Of a stretch of DNA of 64,000 bases, positions 43,941 to 53,406 are shown piece after piece. Under the pieces are notes generated by a model. That model made no database searches. It saw only the letters and a list, made by a program, of their open reading frames with translations, and was not told the origin of the DNA. The stretch lies in contig CAJNDS010000637.1 of assembly GCA_905221605.1 (NCBI GenBank), positions 32,501 to 96,500 of the forward strand, in the 5' to 3' direction. The DNA comes from Symbiodinium natans (Eukaryota > Sar > Dinophyceae > Suessiales > Symbiodiniaceae). Position 1 is the stretch's first letter, and the number at the start of each line of letters is the position of its first letter. Position numbers and translations under genes: made by a program.

Positions 43941-45662
43941 CTAAGAGAAACATTTAGAACACTGTGGGTAAGCATGTGCCCTGACCATAGGGACTCGGCG
44001 GTAGTGATCTCCAAAAGCTCTACCGCACAAAAACAAAGCAGACCCAAGTGTGGTTCTGTGCAAGACCTGACTTGTAGGGTGAGCCCAGTACGAGGGGCTC
44101 TCCGAATTATCCTCCTCCGAATCGGAAGCATCCGAAACTACAGCCAAAGCAGCGTCCTGATCGTCGGGCGTGTCCCCCTGACTGGTTTCATCATCTCCAG
44201 GTGCAACCGCCGCAGACTCCATGATCTTTTGACGGTTCCAGCCTTGAGCAAAATGGCCGCTCCTAGTTTGGTCAGGAAAAAATTTTCCTGACGCAACCGC
44301 TTCCAGGATAATGATGTACTCGCGCAACGCAGCACTCTGCAGCTCCCGACCGTACACCGCGTCTGATCCTGTGGCAGCGTCAGCGTGATGACCAAGAACG
44401 CGCTTAGTCTCCCTCAGCATGCCGAATTTGGAGCACCATACGAGGGTGGTCGCCTTGAGAGAATGACTAGACAATGGCTTTTCTGAATCAGGACGAGGGA
44501 GTAGAAAACGCAGCCAGCGAGTCACTTCACTAGATGACAGGGGGTCCGAAGACCAACTACCATCAGGCCGAGGGGCCGGCAGGAAAGGGACATCAATCCC
44601 ATCATTCGGCAACCCAGCTTCATCTCTCAACTCCAGCAGTAGTTGTCCCAACGGGACTTTAGCAATACCAATTCCCGGAATCACCAAAGGAAGGATTCGG
44701 CGTTGCTGAGCATCAAGCCGTGAAGTTTTATGGTAGAGGGTACCTAGTTCAATGAAACCGTGACTCCAGTCCGCGCCACTCTTGTCAATAATCAAAGGTT
44801 GAATACAACGAACATCAGAAGCTCTAGCTCTGCCATAAAGCATGGCCAGAAAATGAACTGCACCACATCTATCAATAAGGGAGATGCCCTCGTCCTGAGC
44901 GATTGCATGCAGCTGTAACACCTCGTGTACTTGCAGAGGGGGAGCCGGGTCCCAAGGACTCTTGTTGGCCAGAGCTTTAGCCACCAGTCCGTTGACACGT
45001 GCGCTTTGAAAAACTTCAAGTCGTACCCGTAATCCCAGGGCATGATAACTCCATTTGATGGCCTTTAGACATGTATCCAAAGTGGTGGCAGCCGTTCGGG
45101 GCAGCTTCAAGACGCAGTTGACAAAAGACCAAACGACCTTTTCAGGAAAAGGAGGAAGGTTCCCTGACTTCACCAGCCATTCACAAAAAGTACGAATTGG
45201 CCCCACATGTTTCAAAACTGTGGCTGGGGATTTGCCAGCCAGAATCGCCTGCAATGAGTCCTGACCAGTCTCTGTATCATCCTCCATGAGAGTGCACAAG
45301 TCAAAGAAACTAGCAAAGGATTGGAGCAAGAGCAAAACCTTCTGATAAGCTTCGTGCTGACGGTCTCGCGAGCTCGCTCCCCGACGGGCCTTAACTGCAC
45401 GAGTCCAGGCCTGGCAATGCGACGTTGCTGTATCTACTATACTTGTCGAAGACTGCGTGCCAGCTGTTAAGGCGGTCATCGGTTGTGTTCTCCCGCCCTG
45501 ATAAGGCACGCCCAACCCTTGAGGGAACATCGCCTTCATCGGGTCAAAAATGCATAACATGCTAGGCTGTTCCCAAGGCTGGCTGGGCAAAGCTGATCGT
45601 GCATGGATCTGGTTACGAAAGAACAATTCAGCCTCGCTGGAGCTGGGGTCTCGACCGGACAT
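43941..45662 (-). CDS. Tyrosine recombinase
   Basis: 573 codons. The C-terminal half is a tyrosine recombinase core: the first Arg in 'YGRARASDV' near residue 278, the box II His in 'SSHSLKATTLVW' near 400 (Lys where Arg is usual in HxxR), the second His in 'RVLGHHAD' near 425, and the nucleophile in 'SDAVYGRE' near 436. The N-terminal part (about 140-260) fits a SAM-like DNA-binding domain ('TVLKHVGPIRTFCEWLVKSG'). It would recombine the circular cDNA into the target, consistent with the absence of a target duplication. Placed upstream of Gag and RT, which is unusual for DIRS-type elements, where YR is typically downstream or overlapping. The 130-residue tail after the Tyr is Asp/Ser-rich. 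Confidence 0.85.
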   Translation of the reverse strand: MSGRDPSSSEAELFFRNQIHARSALPSQPWEQPSMLCIFDPMKAMFPQGLGVPYQGGRTQPMTALTAGTQSSTSIVDTATSHCQAWTRAVKARRGASSRDRQHEAYQKVLLLLQSFASFFDLCTLMEDDTETGQDSLQAILAGKSPATVLKHVGPIRTFCEWLVKSGNLPPFPEKVVWSFVNCVLKLPRTAATTLDTCLKAIKWSYHALGLRVRLEVFQSARVNGLVAKALANKSPWDPAPPLQVHEVLQLHAIAQDEGISLIDRCGAVHFLAMLYGRARASDVRCIQPLIIDKSGADWSHGFIELGTLYHKTSRLDAQQRRILPLVIPGIGIAKVPLGQLLLELRDEAGLPNDGIDVPFLPAPRPDGSWSSDPLSSSEVTRWLRFLLPRPDSEKPLSSHSLKATTLVWCSKFGMLRETKRVLGHHADAATGSDAVYGRELQSAALREYIIILEAVASGKFFPDQTRSGHFAQGWNRQKIMESAAVAPGDDETSQGDTPDDQDAALAVVSDASDSEEDNSESPSYWAHPTSQVLHRTTLGSALFLCGRAFGDHYRRVPMVRAHAYPQCSKCFS

Positions 45663-45880
45663 GACGAGGAATACCCATCAGTCAATCCCCAGATGCTACA
45701 TGAATACTGAGCCGATCCATCACAAAACAACAAAGTGAGTTCTCCCTGGTGGGCATTGGATGCACATGCAGCGACACAACAGTCACGTGTGCAAACACTC
45801 ACATGTGCAAATTGAATTGTTTCCGATCTGCCTGATCGCTGCATCCTGTGCTGTTCATACTAAGGGTCCGGCTCACCCTG

Positions 45881-47173
45881 TCAGCGAGGCCACCCCACTG
45901 CTATGCCGCGAAGCACCACATGCTTGGGCGAGAGCAGAAAATGCTCACCCGAGCGTACCGAGCCCGCGTCTCTGCATGCAGAGTGGAGGTAATCGTGCCC
46001 ACCTTCCACCTGAGGAGTGGGCCCCGGGAGCTCGGCTTCCACCACCAACATAGCCCCTCCGAGGGACTTAGCCCGGCTCGCTGTCTTCTTCACAGCAGCC
46101 ACCATGGACTCTTTCGAGAAACCCACGAGGGCACCCCGAGCCGAAAATCCATAAGCCGGGAAGCCGTCTTCACGATTGTCCCCCACAGTGATTTCTCCAC
46201 ATTGGGCCACGCCAATCACCGAGGCAAAACTTGTGCCATGACACATCGTGGCCTGGCTGGCATAGTTGGGGTCATGGACAAAACTCGGCCCCTTGATGTT
46301 GCATCCCACGAACAAAACGTTCTGGCCCGGGACATCGAAAGTGAACATCTCCGGCCCAACCTTTTGGGCAAGATCACCATCGCCCTCCAAGGGACGTCCG
46401 TAGTGCCGGAAGGCCCCCATAATCGTGGCCATTCTGCCAGCAACTGCATCAGGCACCGAAAGGTGGGACATATGGGGCTTGTACTCCGAGGCCTCGGCAA
46501 ATTGGGCCGCGATCTTGCTCCACGGGTACTTCCACCAGGGCTCAAGCTGTCCCTTCTCGACCAACTCCCGTGCGCTGAGGGGTCGATCCGTGGCAGCCCA
46601 AGCTGCCGTGTTGGCTGACTCCCATAGGGCTTTGAGGTACTCCCCATCATCAGCTTCTTCATCCTCCAGGGAAAGCTCCTCTTGTTTTGCCTTATCGGCA
46701 GCTGCCTTTCTGGCTTCGGCCGCCTTGATCTCTTCAGGTGTGGCCTCCTTAACATCATAACTTTCGGCAGGCCGTTCCTGATGCTTGCTTTTCTTCCAAT
46801 TCTCACTCTGCCACTTGTTCCACGGCCGGTGGGGTTTCTTCCATTGAGGCTGAGACTTCCAACTGTCTCTCCAACTGGAGGGTGTCTCTTGCACATTGGC
46901 CCCTGGCCCGATCAAGGCCGGTTGCTGCATCACCGGCACCTGTTGCCATACATGCCCTGGGCTTGCCATAGGCAAAGCGGGTGGTGGTGGCATGTGAGGT
47001 GGCGCCGTTTCGCGGCGGGGTGGGGTGCTCCTCCTGGACCCACGCCGACCCCTTGAACGATCTCTCGTTCGCTCTCTTGAGCGCGAGTCTGAGCTGCTAC
47101 GGCGCCTACGGCGTCTGCCCCGGGAATCCGTCCCAAAAGGTGGCATCAAAGGCCATGGGTACATCTGACCCAC
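45881..47173 (-). CDS. SR-rich protein with possible ADP-ribosyltransferase-like fold
   Basis: 430 codons. Residues 15-60 are Arg/Ser-dense ('RGRRRRRRSSSDSRSRERTR'), like splicing-factor RS domains; a Trp/Lys-rich segment follows at about 95-125, then an acidic helix at 135-175. Residues about 270-390 contain 'TMCHGTSFASVIGVAQCGE' followed by 'YGFSARGALVGF'. The 'HGTS...I..G....GF/YF' spacing is reminiscent of PARP and KptA folds. That match is short and the second catalytic elements are not obvious, so I hold it weakly. Nothing in standard DIRS elements corresponds to this ORF. Confidence 0.45.
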   Translation of the reverse strand: MGQMYPWPLMPPFGTDSRGRRRRRRSSSDSRSRERTRDRSRGRRGSRRSTPPRRETAPPHMPPPPALPMASPGHVWQQVPVMQQPALIGPGANVQETPSSWRDSWKSQPQWKKPHRPWNKWQSENWKKSKHQERPAESYDVKEATPEEIKAAEARKAAADKAKQEELSLEDEEADDGEYLKALWESANTAAWAATDRPLSARELVEKGQLEPWWKYPWSKIAAQFAEASEYKPHMSHLSVPDAVAGRMATIMGAFRHYGRPLEGDGDLAQKVGPEMFTFDVPGQNVLFVGCNIKGPSFVHDPNYASQATMCHGTSFASVIGVAQCGEITVGDNREDGFPAYGFSARGALVGFSKESMVAAVKKTASRAKSLGGAMLVVEAELPGPTPQVEGGHDYLHSACRDAGSVRSGEHFLLSPKHVVLRGIAVGWPR

Positions 47174-47892
47174 CAGGCACCTGCCTTCGTGTCACAGGTT
47201 CCGTGCTCCTGCACAAAAATGCCCCGGCGAGTGTCGCCACGAACTAAGATTTTGGGCCAAAGAAAAACAAATAATGCACGAACACTTGCTGCAATGACCA
47301 CATCTGTGCCTACCACCGATACTCTGCGGTGCTGATCCTTCCTTTCCATGTTGATACACGTCACGTGGCTGCGCGGCCCTTCTTGGCCAGCCCTCTTGGG
47401 CTCTATACTTCTCGTAAGAGCACTTCTGGCTCGAGCTTTCGGCTCAGGTCGAAAAGACGACCTAGGTCGTGTGATCAAGCTTGCACAGAAAAACAAGTCC
47501 CAAAACGATTCTCCAACACTGTACTACATCTCGATGCACAGACGTCTGTCATTTGTCGTGAGGTTACCAAACAAACGCACTTCTCCTCTAACCAAAACAA
47601 AGTACCCAACAAGAAGCCTCGACAACAGGCAACTAGGCCCGAGGCGAGACTTGCAACCGAATGCATCAAGCACACTGAGCTCAGGGCCGCCAACATCGCA
47701 GACGCCACGATCCCACGGTATTACAGGTATCCTGATGTTAACCAGAACAACATGAGTAAAAAGATCTCTACAGTGCTCCAACATATAAGGTTTGCCAGCA
47801 TTCAGCCAAAGTCAAAACGATGCGCTGTTTTCTCTTGTCCTGTCTGACAAGGTTTCGTCTATTGACAGTCACATCTGTCTCGAATTCACCAG

Positions 47893-48420
47893 TCATGGTG
47901 AGTATGGGCCAGGCCTCCGGCCAGGCCTAAAATGCCTCATGCGAATCGCTAACGATGGGAACTGAGGTGGAGGCACGGGCTCCCGGTTGTACATCCTGAT
48001 CCCCGCGATCGTCAGGGACCACACCATCATGTCTGCATGAAGTCGGAATGACTCCTGAAGGTGCCTAAGTAAATCAAACTGCAGCTCAACCATGTGTCGC
48101 AAAGCGTGGATCGCCTGAAAGAGCTGTTCGACATCACAGCCAAGAGCTGACGTTGATGTCTGTTGCTGACTCTGAAACGTCAAAAACGACTCGCGAGCCT
48201 TGCGAATGTCACCTTCCAAAGATGCAATGTGTTGTAAACATCGGCGAAGACGAGAATGATGTTCCATAATTTTCGTATCAATCTCCCACAAAGCAACTCT
48301 ATCATATTCACAGAAGCTGAAAGGACGATCTGCATGAGTTTCCACAGTGGAGTCTTCCATGGGATGATTCTCATCAATATGACGGGCTAACGAATCCCTG
48401 AGGGCAGTCATAAGTACCAA
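47893..48420 (-). CDS. Helical ORF of unknown role in the element
   Basis: 175 codons from ATG at 48420. Residues 40-140 are a long amphipathic helix with heptad character ('HSRLRRCLQHIASLEGDIRK'), then a short Pro-rich tail. It resembles the neighbouring 48543-48809 ORF in style. Likely a coiled-coil accessory or Gag-like product. No domain recognised. Confidence 0.4.
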   Translation of the reverse strand: MVLMTALRDSLARHIDENHPMEDSTVETHADRPFSFCEYDRVALWEIDTKIMEHHSRLRRCLQHIASLEGDIRKARESFLTFQSQQQTSTSALGCDVEQLFQAIHALRHMVELQFDLLRHLQESFRLHADMMVWSLTIAGIRMYNREPVPPPQFPSLAIRMRHFRPGRRPGPYSP

Positions 48421-48542
48421 CCCCCTGAAGCACTTCGAGCCTCAAAGAAAAGCACAAGGTGTAAAACACGTGTCCCTGCTCCACATAAAAACTGTGGAAA
48501 GAAATGAGCAGCACTCAGGGCCCGGCTCATACTGTCTCCAGC

Positions 48543-48809
48543 TCATGGAAAAAGAGCATGGAAAGCTGATCGAAAACGTCTCACGAACGACTCCAGCCAA
48601 GATAAGCGTGCATCACTTTGTTGAACACGTGCTTCTAACACACGCAAGCGACTGAATATGTCTTCAAGGGCTCGACTGAGTTCGCCAAGTTCATCTTGAT
48701 GCCTTTCACACATAGCATGCACATCAACCACATGCCGATGCACCAAACTGACTGTGCCAGTCCCACTAGAGGACGGTGTCTGGGGCTCCGAAGCTGTACC
48801 ATCTGCCAT
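48543..48809 (-). CDS. First ORF of the element, coiled coil
   Basis: 88 codons starting 18 bases inside the A1 repeat boundary. 'ELGEL' followed by 'RALEDIFSRLRVLEARVQQS' is a clear heptad coiled coil. N-terminal 25 residues are Ser/Thr/Pro-rich. May be spliced to the next ORF. No known family. Confidence 0.4.
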   Translation of the reverse strand: MADGTASEPQTPSSSGTGTVSLVHRHVVDVHAMCERHQDELGELSRALEDIFSRLRVLEARVQQSDARLSWLESFVRRFRSAFHALFP

Positions 48810-48826
48810 GGCTCAAGCTAACCCCC

Positions 48827-49083
48827 TTTTTCGAAAACAATCTATCAGCTTCTAAGAGCACTTTCCGGGCATCCTGCCCTTTGAGAGGTCCCGCTGCGAC
48901 GGGTGTATAAGTAAATACAAATCCTGCATGAACAAGCATAAAACTGATCAAGCATTAGAAATAAGTTGTGCAAAAAGGCAAGCACTGAAACAACAATCAA
49001 ATGTTTTGTTCACCACAACATTTTGATGTTGTTTCCTTTGAACAATAAAGCTCTATCTTCTCCAGGCATTCGAAGAACGATAC
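48827..49083 (-). repeat. Split direct repeat A1 (element 5' end)
   Basis: 257 bp, second copy at 38769-39025. On the sense strand the element begins GTATCGTTCTTCG. The promoter is expected here, but I recognise no core motif. Confidence 0.95.
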
Positions 49084-50889
49084 GAGACATATGTGCCGAA
49101 CCCGTGTGCCGGACGTCTGTCCTCGTGACAGCTGTCGGATCGGTGTTGACTGTTGAAGCTGTTTATATTTTTTTAGTTTTTGGTCGAAGTGCTTGAAGTT
49201 TTTGGCTTATGCATTCCGGACAGGTGTGAGACCTATGTTTGGACAGGCGTGTCTCGGTCGATTCCATTTTGAAAGCAACTTGCTTGATTATCGCATTTCT
49301 TCAATTGGTAATCGAATTAGTGGACACCAGTGAGACATATGTGCCGAACCTGTCATGGACTTCTTTGCGAACACGTGGGAAACTTGTGTGCGGACATTTT
49401 TTCCTTTCTTGAAAGCAACTTGCTTGATGATTGCATTTCTTCAATTGCAAATTGAGTTAGTGGACACCAGTGAGACATATGTGCCAAACCTGTGTCCTGG
49501 ACTTCTCTCCGGACACGTGTGAGACCTATGTGCGGACAGGTGCGTCTTGGTTGATTCCATTCTCGAAAGCAACTTGCTTGATGATTGCATTTCTTCAATT
49601 GGAAAATGAGTGGACACCAGTGAGACATATGTCTCGAACCCGTGTCCCGGACTTCTGTCACCGTGACACCTGTCGGGTCGGTGTTGTCCGTTGAAGTTGT
49701 TCAACTTTTGAGGTAAAATTCCTACCATAACGAATTTTGACACCTGTCGGATCGGGGTGCACCGTTAAAGTTGTTGAGTTTTTGAGTTTGTGGTTCAAGT
49801 GTTTCCAGTTTTTTTAGTTTATGCACCCCGGACACGTGTGAGACCTATGTGCAGACAGCTGCGTCTCGGTTGACTTCAGTGTTCAAAGCAACTTGCTTGA
49901 TCATTGCGTTTCTTTCAATTGCTAATTGAATTAGTGCACACCAGTGAGACATATGTGCGGTACCCGTGTCCCGGACCTCCGTCCCTGTGACACCTGTCGG
50001 ATCGGTGTTGCTGCCCGTTGAAGTTGTTCAAGCTTTTGAGCTAATGGTTCGAGTGTTTTTGGAGTTATTGAGTTTATGCACTCCGGACACGTGTGAGACC
50101 TATGTGCGGACAGGTGCGTTTCTATAGAGGACACCTGTGAGACATATGTGCCGAACCCGTGTGCCGGACGTCTGTCCTCGTGACAGCTGTCGGATCGGTG
50201 TCGACTGTTGAAGCTGTTTATGTTTTTTGAGTTTTTGGTCGAAGTGCTTGAAGTTTTTGGCTTATGCATTCCGGACAGGTGTGAGACCTATGTTTGGACG
50301 GGCGTGTCTCGGTCGATTCCATTTTGAAAGCAACTTGCTTGATTATCGCATTTCTTCAAGTGGTAATCGAATTAGTGGACACCAGTGAGACATATGTGCC
50401 GAACCTGTGTCATGGACTTCTTTGCGAACACGTGCGAAACTTGTGTGCGGGCATTTTTTCCTTTCTTGAAAGCAACTTGCTTGATGATTGCATTTCTTCA
50501 GTTGCAAATTGAATTAGTGGACACCAGTGAGACATATGTGCGGGACCTGTGTCCTGGACTTCTCTTCGGACACGTGTGAGACCTATGTGCGGACAGGTGC
50601 GTCTTGGTTGATTCCATTCTCGAAAGCAACTTGCTTGATGATTGCATTTCTTCAATTGGAAAATGAGTGGACACCAGTGAGACATATGTCTCGAACCCGT
50701 GTCCCGGACCTCGGTCCCTGTGACACCAGAGGTCGACAGCTGTGAGACATATGTGCCGAACCCGTGTTCCGGACCCTTTCGTGTGTGACACCTGTCGGAT
50801 CGGTGTTGACTGTTGAAGGTGTTGGAGTTCATGCATTAAGTGTTTCAAGTTTTTGAGTTTATGACATCCGGACAGGTGTGAGACCTATG
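49084..50889. repeat. Satellite array, right part
   Basis: Continuation of 35461-38049. 49084-49380 is nearly identical to 50139-50440, giving a higher-order period of about 1,055 bp. The stretch 50060-50138 is nearly identical to the left flank of the retroelement (37975-38049), so 50121-50150 is the unoccupied form of the integration site. Confidence 0.9.
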
Positions 50890-51790
50890 TGCGGGCAAAA
50901 GGCAAGAGAAAGTAAAGAGAAAGGAAAGAGACGGTTGAGAGAAAGGAAAGAGAAAGGACAGAGAAAGGAAAGAGGCAGAAAAGAGACAGGAAAGCGAGAG
51001 GAAAGAGAAAGGAAAGAGAAAGGAAGGAGAAAGGAAAGAGAAAGGAAAGAGAAAGGAAAGAGAAAGGAAAGAGAAAAGAATGATAAAGGAAATAGAAAGG
51101 AAAGAGAACGGAAGGAAAGAGGAAAGAGAAAAGAAAGAGAAAAGACAGTGAAAGGAAAGAGAAAGGAAAGAGAAAGTAAAGAGAAAGGAAAGATAAAGGA
51201 AAGAGAAAAAACAGAGAAAGGAAAGACAAAGGAAAGAGAAAGGAAACAGAAAGGATAGAGAACGGAAAGAGATAGGAAAGAGAAAGGAAAGAGCAAGGAA
51301 AGAGAAAGGAAAGAGATAGGAATGAGAAAGGAAGGAAGTTTTTGAGTTTATGACATCCGGACATGAGACCTATGTGCGGGCAACAGGCAAGAGAAAGGAA
51401 AGAGAAAGGAAAAAGACGGTAGAGAGAAAGGAAAGAGAAAAGACATAGAAAGGAAAGAGAAAGGAAAGAGAAAGGAAAGAGAAAGGAAAGCGAGAAGAAA
51501 GAGAAAGGAAAGAGAGAGGAAGGAGAAAGGAAAGAGAGAGGAAAGAGAAAGGAAAGAGAAAGGACAGAGACAAGAAATATAAAGGAAAGAGAAAGGAAAG
51601 AGAAAGGAAAGAAAAAGGAAAGAGAAAGGCAAGAGAAGAGAAAGTGAAAGGAAAGAGAAAATAAAGAGAAAGGAAAGAGAAAGGAAAGATACAGGAAAGA
51701 GAAAGCAAGGAGACAGGAAAGAGAAAGGAAAGCGAAAGGAAAGAGAAAGGAAAGAGAAAGGAAAGAGAAAGGAAAGAGAAAGGAAAGAGA
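50890..51790. repeat. Polypurine tract (GGAAAGAGAAAGG type), two blocks
   Basis: Almost pure A+G over about 430 bp (50895-51335) and 400 bp (51390-51790), separated by a 50-bp piece of satellite ('GACATCCGGACATGAGACC') that also precedes the first block. The two blocks are thus a duplication of satellite end plus purine tract. Triplex-prone. Phe/Leu/Ser frames on the minus strand are artefacts. Confidence 0.9.
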
Positions 51791-52047
51791 AAGGAATCCA
51801 AAGCGTCAGTGGCCAGTAGAGAGGCTTAACACAGTAAACAATTGTTTAGCGCGGTCGATACACTTGAAACCTCCCCCCCTCCGTGACAAACCGCAACGAT
51901 CCAGGAAACAGCTAATCGCACAACTCAAGATTGCATGTAGACTTGCATTCACAAGGATGCATTTTCGGACATTTTGCAAGCGAGATCGTTCCTCTCAGTC
52001 GTCCTCCGGCGGGTCGTACATACCAGAAGACCTCGGAATTTGATTTC
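51791..52047. other. No gene seen
   Basis: Unique sequence after the purine tract; probably 3' UTR of the spliced gene that follows on the minus strand. Confidence 0.35.
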
Positions 52048-52435
52048 TCAGATATGTTCATGTGGGTATTTACGAGTTTGAGGTGCTGACACTTCATCGT
52101 CGGAGGAGTCGTTGTTGGACGCAGTGGACCTGGAACGTGTAGTCAAGCACACAAAAACAAATAGTGCCTGACACATCCATCCTTTGAGTTCCTGACTCTG
52201 CGAGACGCACGAGGTTCACCTCCTCGTTGGCGTAAGCAGCCACAGTCTCCTTCCAGGAGACTTCCCGCTCCTTGAAGAGCAGCTTCCAGCGTCCACCTTG
52301 GAAGGCAGGCGAAAGTGAGCAAGGAGCAATTCAGAACTCATCGAGTACGAAGCTCCGTGCCTTTTCCCCACAACTCTTCGACGACCTTCTTCGCAACGTT
52401 GTACATGCGTGAGTTGTAGTGCGCCTTATTAAAGG
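52048..52435 (-). CDS. Three-exon 3' gene fragment
   Basis: Coding-like segments in transcript order: 'HYNSRMYNVAKKVVEELWG' then 'GTELR' (about 52353-52430), 'RWKLLFKEREVSWKETVAAY' then 'EEVNLVRLAES' (about 52195-52300), and 'STASNNDSSDDEVSAPQT' then 'HEHI' with TGA at 52050-52048. Between exons 2 and 3 lies an AT-rich intron of about 70 bases with TTCCAG|G acceptor; between 1 and 2 about 55 bases. No 5' exon found upstream: the first exon begins next to the 208-bp repeat, so the gene may be truncated there. Family unknown. Confidence 0.45.
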
Positions 52436-52451
52436 TTCAGTTGGACATGAT

Positions 52452-52659
52452 TTATCGCTTGTGCCAAATTCGGTTTGAACCCAAAAGCCAAGATCCCACA
52501 GGAGAGGCAAAACTCAGAACGAGCACTGCATGTCCCTCTTCTTCTTTTCATCAGTGGGCGAATCAAAGATCGCATTCAATCATGTGCCGGTGCACACAGC
52601 GCGGTGCACATACATTGCACATGCGTCTCACCATACACAAACGAACCTCAAGCCCCCTT
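52452..52659. repeat. 208-bp direct repeat, copy 1
   Basis: Identical by eye to 52976-53183 (offset 524). Contains 'GCTTGTGCCAAATTCGGTTT' and 'CATGTGCCGGTGCACACAGC'. The 316 bp between the copies are unique. Confidence 0.9.
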
Positions 52660-52975
52660 TAAGGGCGAGGCACCTATACACACAATTCTAATGGGAGTGC
52701 CGATGGCACGCAGGGAGTTGCAGCCGCCGCGGCGGGCCCTGCTACTGCGATGCCCTGGGTGGGCTGGGCGGGTCAAAATTTTTGGCACTGAGCTGAAGAG
52801 CCAGTGCTGCACACACATCTTCCTGCACACGCAATTGCAAATCGTCGTTGGCATACCAAGCAAGACAAGCATCAGAAACTTTTGGGCTTCAAACCAAGAC
52901 CAAACGGCACCCCGTTTTTCTTAGAGACAATTTGGCAGCAATCGATAAAACACCATTCGCTCGCGAACAGTAAGC

Positions 52976-53183
52976 TTATCGCTTGTGCCAAATTCGGTTT
53001 GAACCCAAAAGCCAAGATCCCACAGGAGAGGCAAAACTCAGAACGAGCACTGCATGTCCCTCTTCTTCTTTTCATCAGTGGGCGAATCAAAGATCGCATT
53101 CAATCATGTGCCGGTGCACACAGCGCGGTGCACATACATTGCACATGCGTCTCACCATACACAAACGAACCTCAAGCCCCCTT
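52976..53183. repeat. 208-bp direct repeat, copy 2
   Basis: Second copy, lying about 220 bases 3' of the LINE USP stop codon in sense orientation. Could mark the LINE 3' end or a recombination product; no poly-A or target duplication settles it. Confidence 0.9.
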
Positions 53184-53406
53184 ATTAGCCGACATCCCCA
53201 AGCATATGGCATCCAGGTGCTCCGACACATCGGAACACGGGACACTGATGCCACCCCACAACAAGTGCTTGGACACCAGCCTCGACGGGAGATCCATTTT
53301 CATTCTAACGCGTTCACTGAGTCAGTGATTCGGCGGGCGCAACACACACAGTTGGTGTGGCCATTATGGCGCGCCGGACACCTACCGCCGTCCATGGCGG
53401 CGCGGA

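Larger units (their letters stand above)
38050..49083 (-). mobile_element. Tyrosine-recombinase retroelement (DIRS order, split direct repeats)
   Basis: An 11,034-bp element, sense strand minus. Terminal and internal repeats follow the Ngaro/PAT-type plan: A1 (48827-49083), ORFs, B1 (39026-39263), A2 (38769-39025), a 481-bp spacer, B2 (38050-38287). By eye both repeat pairs are identical or nearly so (A about 257 bp, B 238 bp), pointing to a young insertion. The flanks 'GACACCTGT' and 'GAGACATATG' join exactly to the satellite sequence found uninterrupted at 50131-50148, so there is no target site duplication, as expected for recombinase-mediated integration. Encoded proteins: tyrosine recombinase, Gag-like zinc protein and RT-RNase H, plus four accessory ORFs. 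Confidence 0.9.

Noticed and set aside
48800-48825. Spliced-leader-like GGCTCAAG on the + strand
   Set aside because: Opposite orientation to the ORF there and only the short end matches; likely chance.
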